This document shows positions 54,026-64,000 of a stretch of 64,000 bases of DNA, piece after piece; the stretch's first letter is position 1, and each line of letters opens with the position of its first letter. Made by a program: the position numbers and the translations under genes. The notes beneath the pieces were generated by a model, which saw only the letters and a list, made by a program, of their open reading frames with translations, was not told the DNA's origin and did not search any database. The DNA comes from Cristatella mucedo (Eukaryota; Bryozoa; Phylactolaemata; Cristatellidae): NCBI GenBank assembly GCA_009760855.2, contig WPIO01000005.1, positions 11,740,001 to 11,804,000 of the forward strand, read 5' to 3'.

Positions 54026-55480
54026 ATATATGTTGTTTTTGGATATACTGTATACATTACATTATTATTTTTGGCGACTGGGCTAGAGTCGTAATCGTGA
54101 ATGATCGGGGGGGGGGGGGAGGATAAGTCATCCACCGCCTGCCCAACCTGTTGCCGAAGCCGAGTGCCGGTTCGATGGGCGGTAGGTCGGAAGTTAGGTA
54201 GTCGCCTACAGCATCTCTGAGGCAAAGCTAATTACCATTACCGAGAATTCGTTGGCTTGAGCTTGACCGTGGTACCAAACATATATACGGGACTTTACTG
54301 AACTTAATTCTTAAATTGATGATGCAGCATAGTAGCATCAAGTATGTGACGTCTGGCGACCGTAGGTGGGGAAGTACGACTAACATCCAGAAAGCTTCAT
54401 AAGTGAACTGACATAGGTGAACTGGCATTTGGGGATCGAATCAAGTTGTGCAGGCTGTAATGGCTAGAAACCGATTATGCGGTCATCTATGACCGAAGCC
54501 ACGTAAAAACCGACGCTGGAGGATAGCCAGTCAGTAATGATTTCGTACTCGGTACTTGCTTGGTACTCGGCATTGGCATTTGAGCTGGTTTGAGCTCCAG
54601 TCCACGGAACCGTTGGTTTATGATTATATATATAGGTTTATGATATGGTCATGACCACTGTTGACGGTCTATAACCTATAGCTGATGTCAAATAGATGTC
54701 TAAGTTATGGATATTGCCTTGTTATGCAAATGTATGAGTGCTCTTCGTCGCTGCTGCGTTCCTGCTACAGTCGGCATACTTTCGTGCATAGGTGCAGCAC
54801 CTACAAGTCACTAGCTGGGATATCAGTTCAGGCATCACCAGTGTTCCTCAGAGGGTGGCGAGACTAGCACCGTTAAGAGCGCTGCTTGCAGCCCAGTTTT
54901 GTCCGGACGTGGAAGGCACACCAAGTTTGCATCATTGCCCAGGTGAGACAACAAAACATTCGTCACGACAAAGCACACTTGCTCATTGGACTATGGGTAA
55001 ACCACTGCGACCTCACTGCCCGAAAGCGACAGTGAGGAGTTGAGAGTGTGCATGCACCCGCATAAGTGGGAGGCCGGTCTGGCTGTTACCAGGGCCAAAC
55101 CAAGCAGAGCTCAGGAAGTTAGAATGTTCCTCATCGAACTCATCATGCCAGCTAGGCCGACGATGGCACGGTCAGGATGGTGCCACACACCAAAGGGCAA
55201 GTTTTCCGGCAAGCCCGCGGCTTTCGACAAGCCTACATAGCGAACTGGACCATTCTTTGAGAGCCACAGTAGACCTAAGCCCCCTCTTGCCCTTCAGCAT
55301 GCGGCTGGAAGAGAAAGTGTGACGATGCATACACAGGAAAGGCAGCACACAGTCCGTAAATAGATGGCGGGGTTACCTGTTGGCTGCCACACCGACTTTG
55401 TAGCCAGCATAGCGAAAGTACTCAAGCTGGCAAGCTTTTGCCATAAGGCTCGAAGGAGGGTTTCAATAGGCTAATGTTCT
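54026..55480. other. Unassigned region
   Basis: Read on both strands. ORFs up to 83 codons (for example 54792-55043) show no recognised domain and no good exon structure. Confidence 0.35.
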
Positions 55481-55482
55481 TA

Positions 55483-55556
55483 TAATAATGCACTTGATAA
55501 AGCTCCCTCAGAGAACTTAATCTCTCTCTAGGCGCTTTACATTTGCTGCAAAGATT
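55483..55556 (-). mobile_element. LINE-A 3' end fragment
   Basis: TAATAATGCACTTGATAAAG, TCCCTCAGAGAACTTAATC and CTAGGCGCTTTACATTTGC. Confidence 0.88.
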
Positions 55557-55619
55557 CTTGGAAGTTAAAGCCTGTTCTATCTCAGCCCGAGCTGCTAATG
55601 GCTATGCCGTGCTCTGAGG

Positions 55620-55700
55620 TAATAATAATAATAATTCACTTGATAAAGCGCCCTCAGAGAACTTAATCTCTCTCTAGGCGCTTTACAATTGCTGTAAAGT
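55620..55700 (-). mobile_element. LINE-A 3' end fragment
   Basis: AATAATAATAATAATTCAC, GATAAAGCGCCCTCAGAG and CTAGGCGCTTTACAATTGC. It is very similar to the fragment 60 bp upstream; the two are separate insertions or a local duplication. Confidence 0.88.
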
Positions 55701-57590
55701 GAAATGCAATTGGTACGCCTAGAATTCGCTCTATGGCAGCTTGGAGTCCGAAAGCCATGCAACTCGTTGGATGTCATAAAGGCCTTTGCGTCACGGTGAG
55801 CGATCATGCAGCAGCTTGCCGGCAAGAACTGCATCACACGCATGGGGAATCTAAGAGCATGCAGGCTTGCCTCTTGGAGAGTCGTGAGAGGTGATCAGCC
55901 AGGGTGCAGACGGACAGAGGCGTTTCACCAAGCATGAAGCTGGCCCCACAAATGCAGCTTGTCGAGGCCTTCGTCGCGAATACGAAGTTCTAGGAGAGCC
56001 GGGATAGAGACACTCGGCGAACCATAGATTCTCACGTCTAAAACGGCAACCCTCAGCCCTTAACGGCACGAAGTTTGGTGTAAACTTTCACAGGCATTCT
56101 GAATATACAGGAATGCCGAGTAGATCACACCGGCTCCCCACCAACTAATAGCCTCTTTGAAGGCACTCTCTACCTGAAGCGACTGCTCAAAGCAGCCATC
56201 CAGGCCCAGTGCATAGTCTATCTGCTCAAACTAGACCTTCTGTTGGAGTAAAAGCAAGCTGCAGCTGCCAGCAAACCAGGCGAGGCATCCGACCAACCTG
56301 CCAGCCAGGCCAGGTGTGGTAGGAGTGCGATGAGGAACAGTATGAAAGGGCAGCAGTGACCTTTCTAGGGATCTGGTTAGGACCACCCAAGCAATGCATA
56401 ATAGCACGATATCGGCAACAAACTAACTCCCAGTCATCGACAAATACTTAGACATAGACAGGCGGCTGCCATAACTCAGTATGGTGAGGCAAACAATGCA
56501 CTCTGTCTTCTGCTTCGAGACAACTGGTTGACGACTTGGCGACATTAACAATCTATTCATGCAAGGGTGGTCATGTCGGTAGCTCCAATCTTACCTCTGA
56601 GTAAGCAGCTGAATACCGACACAGCCAGGCCCACTGAATGGCAAGCAAAGCTACTTGTAATAAAAATGTCCGGTTGTAACACAGGCTTAATAGGGGAGTC
56701 AGAATTTAGTGGGCTTGGGGCTAATAGTGAGGCAGAGGGAGACGTTGGGTAAGGGTGAGGGCTTTTGGGGGGCCAGAGGCGCTGGAAGATGGCTATCGGT
56801 AGGTGGAGAGACCATTCAATGACGGCCCGAGGATGTCGATGTTGCTGTGACCACATGGGCACCTGCAGCCGATCCCTAGATGCTGAGAGACAAAACATTT
56901 CGGTTTTCGGTAGTGCGGTAGAGGAAAGCAAGTAGGCCCCGCCGAGCGTGCGCCAGAGGGAAGTGGAAAGCATTGAGCCCGACAAGCAGATGATGGGACG
57001 AACTCGGCATTGCAAGCAGCCTTGTATGCAGGGGACGGAGGTGGAGGGAGAGTGAACCTATGAGGTAGAACTGAGTGGGGCAGTGTGGGCAATCCCTTTA
57101 CACAGGGGACTAGACTGATAAGCTGTACATAAAGGAGCCAAACAGCGTTGAGGTGGCACCGGATAGGCTGGAGGGAAAGGCATGAAGGTGGTGTAGATAG
57201 GTATCCTGTTCTTAACGTCCCGAGTATTGAGTGGATCAGGCGGCTGACAGCTAGTTTTCTGTGTCAAAGGCTGCAGCTCCTTCTGCCGGGTGCACTTCCC
57301 TAAGGCTGGCCACTCAGATCCACAAGGCCAATGGTCACTAGGCTCTCAAGGGGCCGGTAAGGGAAAGCACCCCTATGCATATTGGGTGCCTTCCTCCTCC
57401 GACGTCAGAGTGATAGATGGGATAGGGAGTTAGGGTCTTGCTCTTGCTGTGAGCATCGCCATCTGATGTCTCTGGGCTGCATAGGCTTAGAATGAAGCTA
57501 GGCCAGGGCCAGAATCTCGGGGTCATTGGCTAGAACTTTAGTTCGCGTGGTCGCCACACCACCTTCCTTAGGGACATTAATTAAATTAAA
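55701..57590. other. Unassigned region with long minus-strand ORF
   Basis: The longest minus frame is 152 codons (56557-57015) and begins MQCRVRPIICLSGS. The composition is rich in Pro, Ser and Leu. I recognise no domain. Several adjacent minus-strand frames are open (57058-57267, 57338-57526), which could reflect one decayed long gene or only composition. Confidence 0.3.
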
Positions 57591-57591
57591 T

Positions 57592-57765
57592 ACTAGTTGA
57601 TTCTGCAGTCTCTTTGTATAACCACAGAAGAGCCTTTACGGCTATCACAATAGCTTGCAGCTGCAATACAGGATCGCCCACCACAGGATTCGAACCCACG
57701 ACCTCGGAGCCGAGGTCGTGAAAAGCAACCACCTTATCTAGTGAGCCATCACGGCTTACCATCTG
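57592..57765 (-). mobile_element. SINE2
   Basis: TAGTTGATTCTGCAGTCTC, ACAGAAGAGCCTTTACGGC, and the head complement GATTCGAACCCACGACCTCG with an intact B box. Confidence 0.88.
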
Positions 57766-57867
57766 GCAGAGAAGGTCACAGCAGCAGAATCAGAATAGGC
57801 AGCCTTGCATTGATGGGCTGTTGCTGATGTAGCTATGATGGCAGCAAACTGGGAGAGTGCAGGAAGG

Positions 57868-57930
57868 CGCCTAGAAAGAGATTGAGTTCTCTGAGGGCGC
57901 TTTATCAAGTACATTATTATTATTATTATC
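57868..57930 (+). mobile_element. LINE-A 3' end fragment
   Basis: CGCCTAGAAAGAGATTGAG, CTGAGGGCGCTTTATCAAG and ATTATTATTATTATC. Confidence 0.88.
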
Positions 57931-58540
57931 ACCCTGGTTAACTAGGGCAGAGGTGATGGCCAAGTCAATCAGCTCGGCCAGTCGCAAGAACACAGCTACC
58001 CGTGTAGTGACACACGGTGTGACAATACCACACCGGTGCTTGAGGTTGGGGTGCCTAACAGCAGCATAGTGCCTTTAGGATGAGGCCAGTGTTGACGTCG
58101 GGGCGTATGTGAGTCAAGTTTCCGGCCTTCCAACACGTCAAGCAGATAGGCAGCTGCAGTTACCATGCCGACTAACTTATCAATCAGAAGCATCTACTGG
58201 ATGGGGGTTTCGACAGTCATCGTGCCGACGTTCCTATTTAACGGTATCAATTCGTACAGACGGATAATGGTGATGAGGATCATGCACTCATACTGGTCAT
58301 ACCTAGTACAGCCTGTCGTTCGTAGTGCCTTATCCGATTTGTTATCGGTGACCATCGAGCTTTGGCAACCCAGATACCATGTGTCTGGGTAATTTGTTTC
58401 TGCAAGCTTATGGGCAAGCCCTCGACTCACTTTGGGCGTGGCACATTTAAGTGCCAGCAGCAGTGGAGGCTGGCTGACGGCAGTCTCAATAATTACGTCC
58501 AGATGCACCACTAGAAGCTCCCCCAACAAACTACCAGCTG
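57931..58540. other. Unassigned region
   Basis: Overlapping open frames on both strands (58165-58392 plus, 58194-58529 minus), neither recognisable. Confidence 0.3.
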
Positions 58541-58700
58541 CCGCCCTGGTTTAGCCTAGGACTAAGGTGCTGGCCTTTGACGACCGAGGTCAAAGTGATC
58601 ACATTTGACTACCGATCTCGTGCGCTCGAATCCTGCTGCATTTGTGAAGCTCCTGGATAGATATTAAGTTCTCTCAGAGTGCTAAAAATGAGTTCTGATT
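58541..58700 (+). mobile_element. SINE1 with internal head duplication
   Basis: GCCCTGGTTTAGCCTAGGAC, then GACGACCGAGGTCAAAGTG and a second similar GACTACCGATCTCGTGCG, B-box-like GCGCTCGAATCCTGC, and tail TATTAAGTTCTCTCAGAGTG. Confidence 0.8.
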
Positions 58701-59049
58701 TTTATTACACGGGATGGAAATTTTGAGCTTCGTCAGAAGCAGCACCTGCTTTCTGTCACTCTCTGCCGGAGGGAGGAGTGCCTTCGAACGTGGTCACATT
58801 TCGACTTAGGTGGCATAGACTATTTCAAATTGAATGAAGATACAGCGACCTCAAACGTTATCTCATAACATAGTGTAACACAGAAATTGGGAAGCCTAAC
58901 CATCACAATGGGATCCACCAGCAAATCTCCGGTAGCGACTGCAGATGGCTGTCCTGTTTCAATGCAAATCAAGCGCAGGTGAGTTGCTAGTAAACATGTA
59001 CTGGCAGCTTTCTCCAATGGAGAAGCATTAGGCTCGCCTCTGCTCCCGT

Positions 59050-59150
59050 GATTCGATGGCGTACCCTGTATATGTAAAGTGCCATATGGAAGAGATTACA
59101 AGTTTTCTGAGGGCGCCGTACACATGGACTTTATTACTATCATCTTCATT
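59050..59150 (+). mobile_element. LINE-A 3' end fragment, diverged
   Basis: ATATGTAAAGTGCCATATGG, GATTACAAGTTTTCTGAGGG and GCCGTACACATGG, then ATT-rich tail. Confidence 0.75.
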
Positions 59151-59269
59151 ACTATTATTTACTAGATGGCCACATCAGCTGCACAGTCAAGTCTACTTAC
59201 TTTCGGCTAGGAGCCAGTGCCGAAATTTGGGGCTGCTCAGATAAGGATAACTCTGCCAAGCTGGTCTTA

Positions 59270-60276
59270 GCATTCCGGTGACATTCCGGTACAAGGTCGC
59301 GGCCGGGGCTTAGCGTAGCCGCCCAGCTTCGTCGTCGGCCAGGGACAAAGAAAGCAGCTGCCAGGGACACTGCAAGGCCGGCCCGTTGGCGCCGGTAGCT
59401 GTCTGGCTGTCAGCTGACTTGGCTCCGCCCCCAGGCTCGCCCTCCCCCTCAGCCGCCGGGTTTTTACGCCCCCGGTCCGCAGAAGGGTCTTCGTGCTAAG
59501 AGCCTTCCGGCGAGCGCCGACGTCAGTGGCGGACGTTTTATTGATGCCAGCGCACGAACGCCAGAACCCACCGCCGCCGCCGCGCGGGTGTACACAGACG
59601 CAGCCGTCGAGCTGGTGGCCAGGACAGAGCCAGAGCCAACCGCCGCATGGGCGCCGGGTCGCGGTGGAAGGGCCAAGCAGCGTCGAAGCTCTGCCTGGGC
59701 TCCGCCACATCCGCTAGCAAACGATGGTCGGCCAGCAGCGCCGAATCCGACACCCTAAACCGCCTTAGTTGTCGCTGGTCGAAAAGGTGAACTGGGAGAG
59801 GAGTACTCATCAGCGGTGCAGGGACATCAGGCCGCCGCCGTTTCTGCTACCTCGTGAATGTACACCTGCAGCAATGAGGTCCAATAAGTTACGGCAGGCC
59901 GAAAATCTGCGCTCAGAGTTCGATGCGCTGCTCATTGGCGGTCCGAAAGTACCGCCGAATTCAGCCCTTAAGTACGCTGCGGTACAGGCAGCCGCCTTCA
60001 GGTGGCAGCAAAAGTAACAGGGCAAGTCGATCTAGATAAAAACTTCCCGGGCAAGCAGTAAGTTAATGAAGCAGAAAAAAGAAACAACGCTCGTGGAAAA
60101 ATATAACATAGAGGTTCGCTAAATCGACCGTGCTACACGAACAAAGTATATCTGGGATTGGACGGGATCTACCATCCTACAGGAAGTCCGGCATCCTACA
60201 GGAAGTCAGGGGGGATGACTCGTCGGGAAACCCAAGTTTAAACGCGGCTGGACTTACGCGCAACTTGCTAGTCTCC
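59270..60276 (+). promoter_or_regulatory. CpG island and 5' region of TRAF gene 2
   Basis: Dense CpG and high GC from about 59270 through the start of TRAF gene 2. ORFs here (for example 59769-60017 plus, ending RSEFDALLIGGPKVPPNSAL) are probably composition effects, although that one looks protein-like. GGGAAACCC lies at 60225-60233. A 19-bp tandem repeat with ETS-like AGGAAGTC lies at 60173-60210. Confidence 0.55.
60173..60210 (+). repeat. 19-bp tandem duplication with ETS-like cores
   Basis: CATCCTACAGGAAGTCCGG at 60173-60191 is followed directly by the same string with one change at 60192-60210. It lies 67 bp before the TRAF gene 2 ATG. Confidence 0.75.
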
Positions 60277-60306
60277 ATGTCTAGCTTGGCGGTCGACGTA
60301 GAATTT
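60277..60306 (+). CDS. TRAF: TRAF gene 2, coding exon 1
   Basis: ATG followed by nine codons and a GTGAGT donor, phase 0. Seven of ten residues are identical to exon 1 of gene 1. Confidence 0.85.
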
Positions 60307-63300
60307 GTGAGTTGTCTTCCCTCGTAGCTTTAGTGACTGCGAAGCGCGACGAAGGACCGAGTACTTCGGCGGCGTCTCGCAAGTCCGGCTCTCGACGCAG
60401 CTTGTCTTTCCTTTACCTGCCGCGCGGCGCCGTGCTGTTTCCTTCGAGTAACTGATGTCGGCTAGAGGTGGCCGCGCTCGTCGCTAAAGGATACGGTGAC
60501 GGGAGCGCAGTATTCGAGTTAACTCTGAGCTTGCTACGCTTTGTGGAGGTCGTTCGGTCGTCAGCCTTGAGAAAATGGTAGATGCTCGAGGGAAGCCGTG
60601 GAGGAAAGAAGACAAGGCTTGAACGCGCACCGCTTTGATAGGTTTTACGCTGCTAATGTCTTCTCATTGTCGCAGTTTAGGTTGGTCACTTCACTTTATG
60701 ATATCACGACGCTCGGTCCCCCCTCTCGGTCACAGCCTAGGGGTAAGGGGCATGCACATCACCACCTACGACGTCGGTTCGAGTCCGTCTGCAGGGAGCT
60801 CTCCATGGGCCACTGCAAGCGGGAGTGATAGCCGCCAGGGCTCTTCTGCCGCTATATTTCCAATGAGGTTGTTGAGTTAGCTGATTAGGGCTACTGAGAA
60901 AGCGCACGTTATCGAACTGCACGCTGAAAGCACCTCAAGCTGTTTTCCGGTAGAGTAGGAATCTGTGACCGTAGATAAAACACTGCATGGAAGAGGCCAT
61001 TTACTGTACCTGAAAAGCACAGTGAGTTTAGGTTTTTATTATATGTCTCCATCCACAGCTCCACAAAAGTCATGTTGACGAAATGGGTATCACGGTCGAG
61101 GGTTTTCAATAGCGCTATCGAGTCAGCTAAGAAACGAAGGAGGAGGCAAGAATATCATTAGGCCACAACCGTTGTGGCAGTGAGTTTCACAGTCTAGGAT
61201 ACACTGGTTTGACCTGTTACCTGTAAATTTACGTGAGAAACAATGTGACCCCGGATCGGAAGTGGCAGCTGTCTGCTTTAGCTTCTTTGCAAGTACTCTG
61301 TGCACAGAGATGTTACTGCTGGCTTATTTATCTTGCCTGCCAGCAGTTGCACCTACTGCTGGTAACACAACCAGCATGCAAGTGCTATGCTTGGTTGACA
61401 ACCGAATCTTCCAGCCGTGACGAGGGACACTAAGAAACTGCACCAGTGTAGTATTTGCTGTATATCATCTGTAGTATTTGCTGTATATCGTGTTTTTGTA
61501 CATGTTTTTAACTACACCTGAAGCAAGCTTTACCTTGTTAATATGCAGTTAAGTTACTATCATGTACTTCTGCCTGTAACTCTACAAAGCCATGGAAACC
61601 AAGTGGTGTCCTTAGGGTTTTTGCCGTGTACCGCAAGGTTCTGCAGGCAATAGACCAAAATGCTCATGCAACAAAGAAGCAGAGAGAGGCAGAGCTGAAC
61701 TGGGAGACCATTAGATGAGCTAAGTTTGTAAGAAAGCAAGATCAGAGAAACCACTGGAAAGGAAACATCAGAATCGGCAATTGAATATGCAGCATCGTTT
61801 TGCCGGAATTTGGATGAAAATAGTCAAAGACTTTCAGAGTAAAAGCTTATGCATGGAAGAGTAGTACTGCTGATTTATTGTTCTGAGTGGGTGTATAGCC
61901 AGGCATAAGCCAATGTGTATGGCCTTGACTTTGGAAGAGGCAATCAATTACAAGAATGCTGAAGGGTGTGTTGAGTGACCAACCTGCCTAGCAGAGCTAT
62001 TCTGGTCGGTCCGAAGAGTGTAAGGTCCTGTGCCTCCTCACCTTTTGTATGCTTATGGTCACCAGGGCTTGAGGCTGGTAGCTGCAGCAACTATTGTAAG
62101 TGGGAAGATTACTTAAAGGTCAGGACAAAAATTTGGGCATGCCATCCTCAACACTAAGTGACCTGGTTTTCAAAGGTAATACTTAAATTAACACATTGGA
62201 TTTCAAGAGCTAATATCCTATTGCCTGTCATTTTTATTGATGGATTGCACTCGACAGCATGTAGAGGTCAATCAAAAGATTCAACTGGAGTTACCATGTC
62301 ATCGAGCTCTAATTTTTTTGTTCTAGGTCGATCGTATTGACGTCAAGTATAAGTGTAACCATTGCAAAAGGCGTTTGCGTGACCCTCAGCAGCTGAAGTG
62401 TGGACATCGCTACTGCAAGTCTTGCATAGATCAGCTACTGCAGGAGTAAGTATAACTGAAATTTCAGGTCCGGTGGATTGGATTTCTGCTGTGCTGATGC
62501 TGGCCCCCTGATTGGTTTGACCTGCGTGTGAGGCCATGTAACTGGAGGCAATCGGTGCTGACTGCACTCCACTCTGCACATTATGCTGTTGTGTCAAAAT
62601 GGTGGGTGTCACTGCACTGATGTCGATGCTGCTTCGTTAGTGTCATTTGTACTGCAATAACTACATAGTCGTACGGAGCACCCAGTACTATTCTACAATA
62701 GGAAAACTGCAAGCAAGCTGTGCTGGCTCGGTTTCTGTTTGTTTGGGTGCTTGCTGCACCGCTCTTGTGCAGACATATAGTGCTGTGGTTGCAAGCTCTA
62801 TGCGTGTTGCCCACAGGACTCTCCTTCGTGATCCAGGATTGGCTGTTGCCGTCCGCTTTTGGTATTGGGGTGCTTTGGTTACACTCACCAACGAAATCTG
62901 CTGGTGCTTACTCGTTTCTGTGGCTTACTGTTGATGCAACCCTCCCCTTGAGCAATTGTACGTGTGGTGCTGATATACCTTTGCATGCCTCGTTCACTAT
63001 CACTTAGCATTAGCAGCATCGTTCGGTCACCTAGGTCCTTCACGGTGAGATGCTGATGTAGCTTCGTTGAGCAGCCCAACCGACCCGACATGGATGGCAG
63101 TTACTGGAGTCTCTGTGTTAGTCTCTGTAATGTAATGTATCTCCGTCTGTAACTCCACAAAGTCATTAAGACCACGTTGGTGTTACGCAGGAGAGTTTTA
63201 TATAGCACACTCACAGCCTAAGCGGCTTTCGGTACGCATTCGGTAGCCAACAGACTTCGTCTCACGCAACAAAGAGAAAGTGGGAAGCATAGCAGAGTCG

Positions 63301-64000
63301 GGAGAGCAGTTGAGGTAGTGAGTAGCATAGAAGTAGCAGTTCAGGACCGCTGAAAAAGATGAGCCATAGTCGGCAGTTGGAGAGTAGTTATCGTTGCGTA
63401 AGAATTGTCGAAGCGAGTTCCACAGTCTAGGACCTGCAGAGCTAAAGCTTCTGTCGCCAACTGTCTTTAAGCTGAGGAATGGGACAGCTAATTTATTGTC
63501 CACACAGGACCTGAGGGCGCGAACAGGCTGAAACTGATGCAGCAGTTCAGCAAGGTACGAAGGAGCTAAGCCGTGGCGGACCTTATGGGTCAGTGTAAGA
63601 ACTTTGCTCTGTATCCTTTGCTCAACCGGCAACCATCCTAGCTCTTTCAGCAGAGGTGACACATGCTCAAACCGCTGGGACTTGAAGACCAGCCTTGCAG
63701 CCATATTCATAGTCAGCTGTAGTGGCATAATAGCTCTCTTTGGCAGCCCAGCCAAAAGGGAATTACAATAATCAAGCCGAGACAGAACTAAAGAGCTAGT
63801 TAAATTTTTTACAAGCCACTGTGGGAGACAGCTTCTAATCTTGGATAGGGATCGGATGTGATGGCTGGCTGTAGAGGCAGTCTTCTGAATGAAGCTTTTG
63901 AAATAGAGGCAGCTGTCGAACACGACACCTAGATTTCGAGCACGTGGTGAAGGTTGCACAATAGCATCACCTATTAGAACAGCAAAGCCTTTTAATCCAG
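60277..64000 (+). CDS. TRAF: TRAF gene 2, 5' part (exons 1 and 2 only)
   Basis: Join of 60277-60306 and 62327-62445, continuing outside the window. Exon 1 encodes MSSLAVDVEF. Exon 2 encodes a RING with CNHC, CGHRYCKSC and IDQLLQE. Exon lengths (30 and 119 nt), phases and donor positions equal those of gene 1. The downstream intron is also similar for several hundred bases before LINE-B begins. By homology it should encode another RING/zinc finger/MATH adaptor. RING Cys and His are all kept in the part seen. The next exon was not found before 64000. Confidence 0.88.
60728..60888 (+). mobile_element. SINE2
   Basis: CCTAGGGGTAAGGGGCATGC, B-box-like TCGGTTCGAGTCCG, GTGATAGCCGCCAGGGCTC and the end GAGGTTGTTGAGTTAGC, in intron 1 of TRAF gene 2. 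Confidence 0.85.
61030..61250 (-). mobile_element. Old LINE-B fragment
   Basis: CTCCACAAAAGTCATGTTG and GAGTTTCACAGTCTAGGAT match LINE-B 3' sequence at 63145-63170 and 63415-63435, with a deletion between. Confidence 0.55.
61555..61620 (-). mobile_element. Old LINE-B 3' end
   Basis: CTGCCTGTAACTCTACAAAG then CCATGGAAACCAAGTGGTG parallels the LINE-B terminus at 63138-63182. Confidence 0.55.
62327..62445 (+). CDS. TRAF: TRAF gene 2, exon 2 (RING)
   Basis: Acceptor TTTGTTCTAG, donor GTAAGT, 119 nt, phase 0 to 2. Compared with gene 1 the substitutions are mostly synonymous or conservative. The RING ligand positions in this exon (two CxxC pairs and the CxH box) are intact. Confidence 0.95.
63125..63983 (-). 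mobile_element. LINE-B, RT C-terminal ORF and 3' end
   Basis: The minus-strand open frame of 253 codons (63198-63959) differs from the 28-kb copy at 11 residues by my count. The terminus TGTAATGTAATGTATCTCCG matches. Similarity to the 28-kb copy stops at 63983. It sits in intron 2 of TRAF gene 2 in antisense orientation. Confidence 0.9.

Noticed and set aside
59267-59710. 147-codon minus-strand ORF
   Set aside because: Very GC-rich, overlaps open frames on the other strand, Gly/Arg/Pro-rich composition; treated as a CpG island effect.
59769-60017. Small independent gene upstream of TRAF gene 2
   Set aside because: The open frame lies in a CpG island where open frames are expected by composition. 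No domain was recognised, so it is noted within the promoter entry only.

Overview
This is a window of nuclear DNA from an animal. The evidence is an intron-rich TRAF (TNF-receptor-associated factor) gene with GT-AG introns, tRNA-derived SINEs, CR1/L2-type LINEs with short tandem-repeat tails, gypsy-type LTR retroelement debris and long microsatellites. Nothing bacterial, viral or plasmid-like was seen. The species cannot be named from the sequence; an invertebrate is the best guess, which is an inference.

The main gene is a complete TRAF gene on the + strand. I assembled it by hand into nine coding exons between 2466 and 25063. Every exon has consensus splice sites, all phases agree, and the product is 672 residues. 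Its order is a 10-residue first exon, RING finger, TRAF-type zinc fingers, a long Q-rich then G/S-rich low-complexity insert, coiled coil, and MATH/TRAF-C domain most like TRAF2/TRAF3. A second TRAF gene begins at 60277 in the same orientation. Its first two coding exons (60277-60306 and 62327-62445) have the same lengths and phases as those of gene 1, and intron sequence is also similar. The rest lies beyond the window, so this is a tandem TRAF pair. Both genes start in CpG-rich DNA and both carry a GGGAAA(A)CCC motif 44-68 bp before the ATG.

Almost everything else is mobile DNA. LINE-A (RT of CR1/L2 type, (ATT)n tail) occurs in many truncated copies. SINE1 is tRNA-derived and its 3' end matches the LINE-A 3' end, which makes them a likely SINE/LINE pair. 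SINE2 is a second tRNA-derived family. LINE-B is a second LINE with an (ATTAC)n-like tail and includes a little-decayed pair at 28 kb and 63 kb. Intron 8 of TRAF gene 1 contains a 188-bp element that I recognise as a SPIN (Space Invaders) hAT MITE with a perfect 8-bp target duplication of the nnnTAnnn type.

Layout: 1-1.8 kb, a 5'-inverted LINE-A; 2.2-25.4 kb, TRAF gene 1 with repeats in its introns; 25.5-31.3 kb, repeats and one unexplained possible terminal exon (29754-29924); 31.8-53.4 kb, a nest of decayed LINEs, LTR repeats, gag/protease/integrase relics of a gypsy-type element, a fossil hAT-like (ZMYM-type) transposase, and a new-looking terminal-inverted-repeat element; 54-59 kb, mostly unrecognised DNA with SINE and LINE pieces; 59.3-64 kb, the 5' end of TRAF gene 2 and a LINE-B copy.
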